Shown here one piece after another: positions 1-7,210 of a stretch of DNA of 7,868 nucleotides. Both the position numbers and the translations under genes were made by a program. The notes beneath the pieces are model-generated. The model was given only the letters and a program-made list of their open reading frames with translations, searched no databases and was not told the origin of the DNA. Position 1 is the stretch's first letter. Each line of letters opens with the position of its first letter. The stretch comes from Verrucomicrobiota bacterium (lineage in GTDB: Bacteria > Verrucomicrobiota > Verrucomicrobiae > Chthoniobacterales > UBA10450): assembly GCA_003219495.1 (NCBI GenBank), contig QHOZ01000225.1, positions 1 through 7,868 on the forward strand, written 5' to 3'.

Positions 1-1
1 C

Positions 2-1766
<1,765 letters not shown>

Positions 1767-1878
1767 TTTAAAGTTGTAGAGAGCGCATTCTTTGGCGCAA
1801 ATCGGGGCCGCCCCTCGATTTAGTTCCGCTTTTTGGCTTGGCGTTCCCTTGTAAGTAGTTCAAAATCGGCGGCCAAGG
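1767..1878. promoter_or_regulatory. Divergent intergenic spacer, presumed to hold two promoters
   Basis: This 112-bp spacer separates the minus-strand MFS gene from the plus-strand outer-membrane protein gene, so promoters for both should lie here or nearby. I could not identify a convincing -35/-10 pair: TTGGCT at 1833-1838 and TAAGTA at 1852-1857 are only 13 bp apart. I see no inverted repeat that suggests an operator. The call rests on gene layout alone. Confidence 0.35.
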
Positions 1879-2829
1879 ATGAAACCGGCACGCCACAGTC
1901 TTGTTCTAGCCGCGACTCTTTTTTGCGCGGCGATTTTTGTAACCACGTCAGCGAAGGGCGCGGAAAACGTTTTGGAAGCGATTCAGCACCCGCCGAACAA
2001 TCCCTGTAATTGGACCGGCTTTTATCTCGGCATCAACGTTGGCGCGAACTGGAACCACTTCGACCTCGGCAAGCAATTCACCGATGTCGATCTTGCGCAA
2101 CAGTTTTACGAGATGGCCGTTACGACTTTTCACCTTCCGGGACACAGCGAGACTGACACGGGCGCGGTCGGTGGCGCGCAAACCGGATTCAAATTGCAAT
2201 TCGGCCATATCGTTCTCGGCATCGAAGGGGGCTTCCAGGGAAACGTGAGTGACACGCAAAGCCAGCATAAAGAATTTCAAGAAAACGAAATATTCCTTTT
2301 CACTCGTCAGCAATTCGTTACCGCCGAGACGGAATTCAAGAACCTGCGAATGGTCGATTCAAACTGGAACGGCACTATTGGCGGAAACATCGGTTTCTGC
2401 TGGAACCGGATTCTTTTCTACGTCACCGGCGGCGCTGCCTTCACCGACGTGCATTTCTACTCGATGGACAGAGCGGACACGGAGTTTTTTGGATTTGTTG
2501 GTGATGGCGACGGCACGACTCATCCGGCAATTCGGCGAACCACCGGCGGACCGCGCCAGGGCGAAGGTTTTATCGGTGAGATCGTGAGCAAACACACACA
2601 CACCGACGGGGACATTTTGACCGGTTACTACGCCGGCGGTGGTACGATGTATCAACTTACCGATCTCTGCAGCGTAGGCATTGAGTACCGTCACTTCGGT
2701 TACGGTGATAAGGGCGAAAATTTGATGGGCGGCGACGGCCCGGTCTTTTCAGGCAACGGGAACGTTGGTCTGAGCTCAGACCAGGTGCTGTTGAAATTCA
2801 ACATCATCGTCGGTCCTTGGGGCCATTAA
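1879..2829 (+). CDS. Outer-membrane beta-barrel protein, Omp25/31-like
   Basis: A 316-residue secreted protein predicted to form a small outer-membrane beta-barrel. The N-terminus is a signal peptide: Lys/Arg at residues 2-5, a hydrophobic core at about 8-22, and a likely cleavage near TTSAKG-AEN (24-30). Soon afterwards NWTGFYLGINVGANW (44-58) gives the first strand motif typical of Omp25/31-like barrels. Later segments alternate Gly and aromatic residues, as in barrel strands: GTIGGNIGFCWNRILFYVTG, GYYAGGGTMYQL and VGIEYRHFGYG. The last strand, SSDQVLLKFNIIVG, is followed by a short PWGH tail instead of ending in the usual terminal aromatic residue. The ATG at 1879 is chosen because it alone gives a complete signal peptide. 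An AAGG sits directly against it, too close to act as a normal ribosome site. Function is unknown beyond envelope structure or porin-like roles. It appears monocistronic or weakly linked to recO 39 bp downstream. Confidence 0.85.
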   Translation: MKPARHSLVLAATLFCAAIFVTTSAKGAENVLEAIQHPPNNPCNWTGFYLGINVGANWNHFDLGKQFTDVDLAQQFYEMAVTTFHLPGHSETDTGAVGGAQTGFKLQFGHIVLGIEGGFQGNVSDTQSQHKEFQENEIFLFTRQQFVTAETEFKNLRMVDSNWNGTIGGNIGFCWNRILFYVTGGAAFTDVHFYSMDRADTEFFGFVGDGDGTTHPAIRRTTGGPRQGEGFIGEIVSKHTHTDGDILTGYYAGGGTMYQLTDLCSVGIEYRHFGYGDKGENLMGGDGPVFSGNGNVGLSSDQVLLKFNIIVGPWGH

Positions 2830-2868
2830 TCGCGCACCGAAGCGCAGATCGCGTGCTAAATTCCGGGC

Positions 2869-3447
2869 GTGCAAAGCACGGCCGCAATTCTTCTTCGCAA
2901 ACGAAAGTTTAGCGACACGAGTCTGATTGTTTCCTGGTGCACCGAGTCGTTAGGCTGCATCCAAACCGTCGCCAAGGGCGCTCGCCGGATCAAAACGCCG
3001 TTCGCCGGCAAGCTCGATCTCTTTTTCGAAACCGAGATCTCGATTGCGCCGAGTCGTAAATCGACTTTGCACACGCTCACCGAAGTGGTCCTGAAAAATC
3101 CGTTCGTTGGGATCCGTCACAATTATCTCCGCACTCAGTCCGCCGCGTATTTCGTTGAGCTCATCGAAATTTGCACCGAGCGCGATCATCATGAGCCCGA
3201 GTTGTTCGGTTTGTTACGCCGCGCCTTTGGTTATCTCGACGCAAACGATCCGAATCTGCGGGCCATTTCACATTTCGAAACGGAACTCGCGCGGATCACC
3301 GGCGTCCTTTCGAAGAATTCGAAGCCGGCCGCCGCGAACCCCGCTTTCGCGCTGGGTAATCTGTTCGGGCGTTTGCCGATTTCGCGCACACCGCTCTTGA
3401 AAACGCTCACGTCCAAGGCGAAAGACAAAGCCGGCGAAGCCGTATGA
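2869..3447 (+). CDS. recO: DNA repair protein RecO (short form)
   Basis: RecO is the recombination mediator of the RecFOR pathway; it helps load RecA on SSB-coated single-stranded DNA and anneals strands. The first ~75 residues fit its N-terminal OB fold: STAAILLRKRKFSDTSLIVS, then GCIQTVAKGARRIKTPFAGK, then the LDLFFETEISI strand. The remainder is the helical domain (YLRTQSAAYFVELIEI, then HFETELARITGVL). The protein is 192 residues, clearly shorter than E. coli (242) or Bacillus (about 255) RecO. It ends soon after the helical domain, and it lacks the CxxC zinc-binding cysteines found in many longer homologues. The start is GTG at 2869: an in-frame TAA at 2857-2859 rules out anything upstream, and no clear ribosome site is visible. 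Its stop overlaps the start of the YceI-like gene by ATGA, so the two should be co-translated. The family call rests mainly on the N-terminal half. Confidence 0.85.
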   Translation: MQSTAAILLRKRKFSDTSLIVSWCTESLGCIQTVAKGARRIKTPFAGKLDLFFETEISIAPSRKSTLHTLTEVVLKNPFVGIRHNYLRTQSAAYFVELIEICTERDHHEPELFGLLRRAFGYLDANDPNLRAISHFETELARITGVLSKNSKPAAANPAFALGNLFGRLPISRTPLLKTLTSKAKDKAGEAV

Positions 3448-4025
3448 AATCATGCTTCCTATTCAGCGCGGCGACTCTTTTTTTCGCTTCGAGTTTCGTG
3501 GTCAGCGCCAACGAGATCTACAAGTTCGATCAGGAGCGTTCGAAGATCGGCTTTTCGGTGCATCAGTTTCTCGGCGCGACCAATGGAAAGTTCACCAAGT
3601 TCGACGGCAAGATCGACATCGATCGCGATCATCCTGAAAATTCCTCCGTCACCGCGCGGATCGAGGTGCGCAGCATCGACACTGGAATCGTGAAGCGGGA
3701 CAATCACCTGCGAAGTGCGGAGTTCTTCGCGGTCGAAAAATATCCTGAGATCGCATTCAAGAGCCGCAGCGTAAAACGAACCGGACCGCAAGCAGGCGAT
3801 ATCATGGGCGATTTGACGATGCATGGCGTGACAAAGCCGATCACGCTGCATGTGAAGCTGATCTCGTCGCCGAACGACACGAAGGAAACGCGCTGGACGG
3901 TCACGACCGAGCCGCTCAAGCGCCGCGATTTTAATTTAATGTTCGCGCAAGCGGCGGAAGCGGTGTCGGGGATTAGCCAAACCGTTACCGTCAGTATCGA
4001 AATTCACGCATCGCGTGCGGAATGA
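3444..4025 (+). CDS. YceI-family periplasmic lipid-binding-like protein
   Basis: A 193-residue secreted protein of the YceI family, a lipocalin-like beta-barrel that in studied members binds isoprenoid or other amphipathic ligands in the periplasm. The signal peptide spans residues 1-22 (hydrophobic LFSAATLFFASSFVV), with likely cleavage after VSA before NEIYKFD. YceI motifs follow in order: SKIGFSVHQFLGATNGKF (33-50), the segment DTGIVKRDNHLRSAEFF (79-95) leading into EKYPEIAF, and GDLTMHGVTKPI (122-133). It ends with the family's last strands (RRDFNLMF, then VSGISQTVTVSIEIHA). The length is normal. The ATG overlaps the recO stop (ATGA, 3444-3447), and a second gene follows one base after its own stop, so it is the middle gene of a tight three-gene group. 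Family membership is secure; the ligand is unknown. The link to RecO looks like shared transcription rather than shared function. Confidence 0.93.
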   Translation: MKSCFLFSAATLFFASSFVVSANEIYKFDQERSKIGFSVHQFLGATNGKFTKFDGKIDIDRDHPENSSVTARIEVRSIDTGIVKRDNHLRSAEFFAVEKYPEIAFKSRSVKRTGPQAGDIMGDLTMHGVTKPITLHVKLISSPNDTKETRWTVTTEPLKRRDFNLMFAQAAEAVSGISQTVTVSIEIHASRAE

Positions 4026-4026
4026 G

Positions 4027-4281
4027 ATGATCATCTTCGTTCTTTCCTGGGTCGGAATGGGATGCTGGCTCGTGTGCTTTTGGTGGATGCACCGCATTTC
4101 CTCACGGCAAGATGCAATGTTGAAGGAACTGCACGAAGTGACCCAACGCATTGAGCGGTTGTCGGAGGCCGAGCACGATTTGATCCGCGAAGTTCATCCG
4201 CAAGTCAGCGAGATCAAAGAGAAGGTTGAGAGCGTCAAAGAAGCGGTGGAAGAAAACGGTGACGCGCCCAGTACAAAATGA
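4027..4281 (+). CDS. Small membrane-anchored coiled-coil protein, unknown function
   Basis: I do not recognise a named family. The 84-residue product has one strongly hydrophobic, tryptophan-rich segment at residues 2-21 (IIFVLSWVGMGCWLVCFWWM). A basic/polar linker (HRISSRQD) follows, then a charged helical region to about residue 75 with heptad-like hydrophobic spacing (L35, V38, I42, L45; later I63, V67, V70, V74). This predicts a bitopic inner-membrane protein with a cytoplasmic coiled coil, by positive-inside reasoning, that might oligomerise or act as a scaffold. The ATG at 4027 begins one base after the YceI-gene stop. A GTG at 4015 would add four residues (MRNE) and overlap that stop; I prefer the ATG. 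The tight spacing implies co-expression with the recO and YceI-like genes. Base composition is like its neighbours. A real gene is likely; the function is open. Confidence 0.75.
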   Translation: MIIFVLSWVGMGCWLVCFWWMHRISSRQDAMLKELHEVTQRIERLSEAEHDLIREVHPQVSEIKEKVESVKEAVEENGDAPSTK

Positions 4282-4313
4282 GCCGCGCTGCGTTTGTGGA
4301 ACAACAGTGCGGC
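4282..4313. terminator. Hairpin between convergent genes, possible terminator
   Basis: The arm GCCGCGCTG (4282-4290) pairs with CAGTGCGGC (4305-4313): nine base pairs including one G-T wobble. Inside the loop TTGT and ACAA (4294-4297, 4301-4304) can add four pairs beyond a three-base bulge. The hairpin starts directly after the stop of the small membrane protein and lies 13 bp from the 3' end of the minus-strand peptide gene. Read on the minus strand it is followed by TCATTTTG, a weak U-tract; on the plus strand no T-run follows. It is best read as a terminator for the minus-strand gene, perhaps bidirectional. Confidence 0.5.
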
Positions 4314-4326
4314 GCGCGTGTTTAGC

Positions 4327-4479
4327 TTATTGAATCGGATGCCCGAAACCCGTTCGGGTTCTTTCCAGCGGGCCGTCAACGCCGACGGGCAACTTTGGTT
4401 GCTTCAGGTGTTTGCCGCCTCTGGGGTCGTTCAGCGGGCGCATGTCCCGTACTTTTTTAGTTTTTTTACTCGCAGGCAT
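4327..4479 (-). CDS. Small basic peptide with D-x-x-P-x-x-D-P-R-G-G motif
   Basis: A 50-residue reading frame opens at ATG 4479-4477 and ends in TAA at 4327. A good Shine-Dalgarno-like GAAAGG lies nine bases upstream of this ATG, which is why I chose it over in-frame starts at 4533 (GTG) and 4527 (ATG); those would add 18 or 16 lysine-rich residues. The peptide starts with a Lys-rich stretch (MPASKKTKKV), then RDMRPLNDPRGG (residues 11-22), then a Pro/Gly/basic tail (KHLKQPKLPVGVDGPLERTR and onward) ending in GHPIQ. It has no cysteine and no hydrophobic helix, so it is soluble and probably disordered. From memory, short peptides with a similar D-[LM]-x-P-x-x-D-x-[KR]-G-G signature recur in soil Acidobacteria and Verrucomicrobia, without known function. 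I could not check this. The double glycine could be a leader-peptide cleavage site, but no modification or export enzyme is nearby. A terminator-like hairpin just past its stop supports a real transcription unit. Confidence 0.5.
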   Translation of the reverse strand: MPASKKTKKVRDMRPLNDPRGGKHLKQPKLPVGVDGPLERTRTGFGHPIQ

Positions 4480-4793
4480 TTTTCTTAACCTTTCTTTTGT
4501 TTCTTTGGTCACGTCTAAAATTTTCATCGTCACTCGCGTCTAGCTTGAACATTGCGCGTGCCACGGGTTCCGAAATCGGTCGCGACCAAATCGATTTTGA
4601 AATTTGCCGCGGATTTCCCTCGTTAGGCCGAACGCGACTGCGTGTCACGTTTCCTGGTTGAAACTTCTGCGGCGCAGCGTGCGGCCTCGCTTTGAAACCA
4701 AGCCTGGCTCAGTTTTGTCACTGCGCAGGAGCAATATCGTAGCCGTGGCTCGCGACTTGATCTCGTTCCCACGCTGTCGATCTTCTTTGCCGA
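4480..4793. other. Intergenic region without convincing genes
   Basis: These 314 bp lie between the divergently oriented small peptide gene and the oxoprolinase operon, so promoters for both should be here. The open frames in it do not resemble proteins and cross each other. I see a short CTGC-GGC-GCAG palindrome (4667-4677), a direct TTGAAAC pair (4658-4664 and 4692-4698) and a TTGTCA (4715-4720) with no well-spaced -10 box (TATCGT at 4735 is only 14 bp away). None of these is strong enough to call as a promoter, operator or RNA. Confidence 0.4.
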
Positions 4794-5510
4794 ATGGAGA
4801 TTCTCCCGCTCGGGGATTCAGCGCTGTTGCTTCGTCTCGTCGAAAAGTTCGACGAAAATCCTGATGAGGCGCTGAACAAAGTGCTTACCGCGAAACGACA
4901 ACTGGAGGCCGCCGAACTTCCGGGCGCAATCGAATTCACGCCCGCTTACACGAGCGTTGCTTTTTTTTACGATCCGGTTCGCGTGGTCGAAGCCGGCGCG
5001 CCACGCGACAATATTTTGCCTTGGCTCGAGCAACGTGTTCGCGACGCGCTCGGATCGTCTTCGAAACACGCGGGTCGCGCGGCGAACCGCACGAACATCA
5101 TCGAGGTTCCCGTTTGCTACGAAAATGAATTCGCGCTCGATCTGGACGACGTCGCGCAGCGCGCCGGAATCAGCGCACAGGAAGTTGTCGATCTTCATTC
5201 CAACGCGGAATACCGCGTCCATTGTGTCGGATTCACTCCGGGCTTTCCGTATCTCGGCGGATTGCCGGCAAAACTGGCGACGCCGCGCAAAGACGTTCCG
5301 CGCAAGGAAATTCCCGCCGGCTCCGTCGCGATTGGCGGATCGCAAACTGGAATTTATCCAACAAAATCGCCGGGCGGCTGGCACGTGATCGGGCGAACGC
5401 CGTTGCGATTGTTCGACGTCGGAAATAATCCGCCCGCTCTTTTCTCGGCGGGAGATCGCGTTCGTTTTCGGCCGATCACGCGCGAACAATTCGAAGAGTC
5501 CATATCGTGA
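4794..5510 (+). CDS. pxpB: 5-oxoprolinase subunit PxpB (KipI-like)
   Basis: PxpB, with PxpA and PxpC, forms the prokaryotic ATP-dependent 5-oxoprolinase that hydrolyses 5-oxoproline (pyroglutamate), a damage product of glutamine and glutamate, to glutamate in the cytoplasm. The 238-residue protein has normal length and all hallmarks of the KipI/allophanate-hydrolase subunit 1 fold: MEILPLGDSALLLRL at the start, then EFTPAYTSVAFFYDP (47-61), GFTPGFPYLGGLP (146-158), IPAGSVAIGGSQTGIYP (173-189), SPGGWHVIGRTP (192-203) and GDRVRF (220-225). The ATG at 4794 is in the right place for the family, although no Shine-Dalgarno sequence is visible. Its last codons overlap the next gene (GTGA, 5507-5510), so pxpB and pxpC should be coupled. 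As first gene of the operon it probably has its promoter in the upstream spacer. KipI of Bacillus instead inhibits a sporulation kinase, but the pxpBCA order makes oxoprolinase the right reading. Confidence 0.95.
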   Translation: MEILPLGDSALLLRLVEKFDENPDEALNKVLTAKRQLEAAELPGAIEFTPAYTSVAFFYDPVRVVEAGAPRDNILPWLEQRVRDALGSSSKHAGRAANRTNIIEVPVCYENEFALDLDDVAQRAGISAQEVVDLHSNAEYRVHCVGFTPGFPYLGGLPAKLATPRKDVPRKEIPAGSVAIGGSQTGIYPTKSPGGWHVIGRTPLRLFDVGNNPPALFSAGDRVRFRPITREQFEESIS

Positions 5511-6490
5511 ACGTCACCGCGATTCGCGCAGGATTTTTGACCACCGTTCAGGACTTGGGGCGAAATGGTTTCCAGGAGTTTGGGGTTTCTTCCGGCGGCG
5601 CGCTCGATTCTCACGCGCTGCGCGTCGCGAATTTGCTCGCCGGTAACGACGAAACAGCGGCCGGCCTCGAGATTACTTTTGGCGGCCTCCGTTTACGATT
5701 TGCGGACGAGCGAATCGCCGTCTGGTGCGGCGGCGATTTCGAAGCGCGAATCGGATCGATCCGGCTACGCGCGGGTCATCCGGCCCTGGTCAGCCCGGGC
5801 GAAGAATTTTTCATCGAATCGCCCGCGCGCGGTTGTCGTGCCTGGTTGGCAATTTCCGGCGGGGTCAACGTTCCGATTGTTCTCGGAAGTCGATCAGCGG
5901 ACTTGCGCAGCGGCTTTGGCGGCATTCACGGCCGACCGCTGCGCAACGGCGAAGGATTTTCTCTGGGAGATAATTCCGCGCGCGCAAAAACTTTGATCGG
6001 AAAACTGCGCAAAGAGCGGATCGCGCGCTGGAAACCGCCGCACGATTGGTCCAGTCCGGCGGACTGCGATCCTGTTTTGCGATTCATTCGCGGATCGGAC
6101 GCGCAACGATTCAATGAAACGGCCCTCGAACGCCTAACGAATACGCCATTCAGTGTCTCGCCGGATTCGGATCGGATGGGCGTCCGGCTGGAGGGCCCCC
6201 GCCTGGAGCGCACGGACGATGTCGATCTTCTTTCCGAAGCGGTTGCGCCTGGCACGGTGCAGGTCCCGCCGAATGGTAAACCGATTCTCCTTCTCAATGA
6301 TTGCCAAACGATTGGCGGCTATCCAAAAATCGCGCACGTGATCACCGTCGATTCGCCAATCGCGGCGCAGCTTTGTCCGGGTGCTGACGTTCGCTTCCGC
6401 GAAGTCTCGCTTTCTGAAGCGCACTCGCTTCTGTTTGAGCGCGAGCGACACCTGCAACAATTCCGGCACGGCCTGGAAGCGCAGCTTTAA
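5507..6490 (+). CDS. pxpC: 5-oxoprolinase subunit PxpC (KipA-like carboxyltransferase-fold protein)
   Basis: The partner of PxpB in the 5-oxoprolinase complex, with the fold of the allophanate-hydrolase / biotin-dependent carboxyltransferase family. The 327-residue protein is full length. Motifs in order: [20 protein letters not shown] (8-27) leading into [21 protein letters not shown] (126-139), [10 protein letters not shown] (221-230), and the long conserved block from [17 protein letters not shown] (243-259) to [12 protein letters not shown] (262-273). These are diagnostic of PxpC/KipA. The start is GTG at 5507, overlapping the pxpB stop as GTGA, with GAAGAG about ten bases upstream as a possible ribosome site. 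The stop TAA overlaps the pxpA start by one base (TAATG). It appears intact, in contrast to the broken pxpA that follows. Confidence 0.95.
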   Translation: MNVTAIRAGFLTTVQDLGRNGFQEFGVSSGGALDSHALRVANLLAGNDETAAGLEITFGGLRLRFADERIAVWCGGDFEARIGSIRLRAGHPALVSPGEEFFIESPARGCRAWLAISGGVNVPIVLGSRSADLRSGFGGIHGRPLRNGEGFSLGDNSARAKTLIGKLRKERIARWKPPHDWSSPADCDPVLRFIRGSDAQRFNETALERLTNTPFSVSPDSDRMGVRLEGPRLERTDDVDLLSEAVAPGTVQVPPNGKPILLLNDCQTIGGYPKIAHVITVDSPIAAQLCPGADVRFREVSLSEAHSLLFERERHLQQFRHGLEAQL

Positions 6491-7210
6491 TGAATCTTGT
6501 TGTCGATCTTAACGCCGATCTCGGCGAAGGCGCGGGCCAGGATGAGAAAATGCTCGAGCTCGTCACCTCGGCAAACATCGCGTGTGGTTTTCATGCGGGC
6601 GATGCGAACACGATGCGCGAATCGATCGAAGCGGCGCGCGAGCGCGGTGTCGCGGTAGGCGCGCATCCCAGTTTGTTTGATCGGGAATGAAGTCTTTGAG
6701 GCGGTTAGCTACCAACTCGGAATTTTTCAAGCGATCGCCGAGGCGGCGAAGATGCGCGTAAATCACGTGAAGCCGCATGGGGCGCTTTACAACATGGCGT
6801 CGCGTGATGAACCGCTCGCAGGTGCGATCGCGCGCGCCATCGCGAAGATCGACAACCGTCTCATTTTGTTTGCGCCGCAAAGCAGCGCGCTCGAGCGAGC
6901 CGGCGTTCAAAATGAATTGCAAATCGCGCGAGAGGTTTTTGCCGATCGAAACTATTTGAGCAGCGGCGCGCTTGTTCCCAGAACGCGCCCGGATGCATTG
7001 CTGCACGACGCGGAAACAGCTGCTGCTCGCGTCGTTCGAATGTTGCGCGAAGGAAAAGTTCGTTCGGTGGATGGAGTGGATGTCGATGTTCGCGCTGAGA
7101 CAGTTTGCGTTCACGGCGACACACCGGGCGCGGTCGACTTTGCGCGCGCGTTGCGTTTACGATTGGAGCAGGAGAGCGTGACAATTCGCGCGCCGGTCCG
7201 CGCCACATGA
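6490..7210 (+). pseudogene. pxpA: 5-oxoprolinase subunit PxpA (LamB/YcsF family), broken by a frameshifting deletion
   Basis: PxpA is the TIM-barrel-like LamB/YcsF subunit that works with PxpBC to open 5-oxoproline to glutamate. The 5' part (6490-6690) encodes 66 residues of normal N-terminus: [22 protein letters not shown] and [13 protein letters not shown], then TGA at 6688-6690. The rest continues in the next frame, open from TTG 6677 to TGA 7208-7210, with EVFEAVSYQLGIFQAI, NHVKPHGALYN, REVFADRNY, LVPR and VCVHGD, all in the right order. Compared with E. coli PxpA recalled from memory, the segment after DRE (N-F-G-R and about eight more residues) is absent. That is roughly 35 nt, which explains the shift. 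The junction is at about 6685-6690. The start ATG overlaps the pxpC stop (TAATG), and the end overlaps the permease ATG (ATGA), so the operon layout is otherwise normal. Either a real recent inactivation or an assembly error; the two fragments are unlikely to work as separate proteins. Confidence 0.88.

Noticed and set aside
1833..1857. Promoter TTGGCT / TAAGTA upstream of the outer-membrane protein gene
   Set aside because: The 13-bp spacing is too short for a sigma-70-type promoter, and no better pair was found.
4314..4375. tRNA-like look around 4341-4366 (CCCGTTCGGGTTC resembling a T-arm)
   Set aside because: No matching acceptor stem, D-arm or anticodon arm can be laid out, and the stretch is explained by the C-terminal codons of the minus-strand peptide.
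4466..4864. Open frames on both strands between the peptide gene and pxpB
   Set aside because: They overlap each other or pxpB in other frames, have Arg/Ser-rich products typical of shadow frames in GC-rich DNA, and show no recognisable motif or ribosome site.
6675..6695. Programmed ribosomal frameshift in pxpA
   Set aside because: There is no classic slippery heptamer or downstream stem, and about 12 conserved residues are missing from both frames, which a recoding event would not restore.
6677..7210. The second pxpA fragment as an independent gene starting at TTG 6677
   Set aside because: Its first codons (L-I-G-N) do not match the family, while EVFEAVSYQLG onward continues the interior of PxpA. 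It is the remainder of the broken gene, and no ribosome site precedes the TTG.
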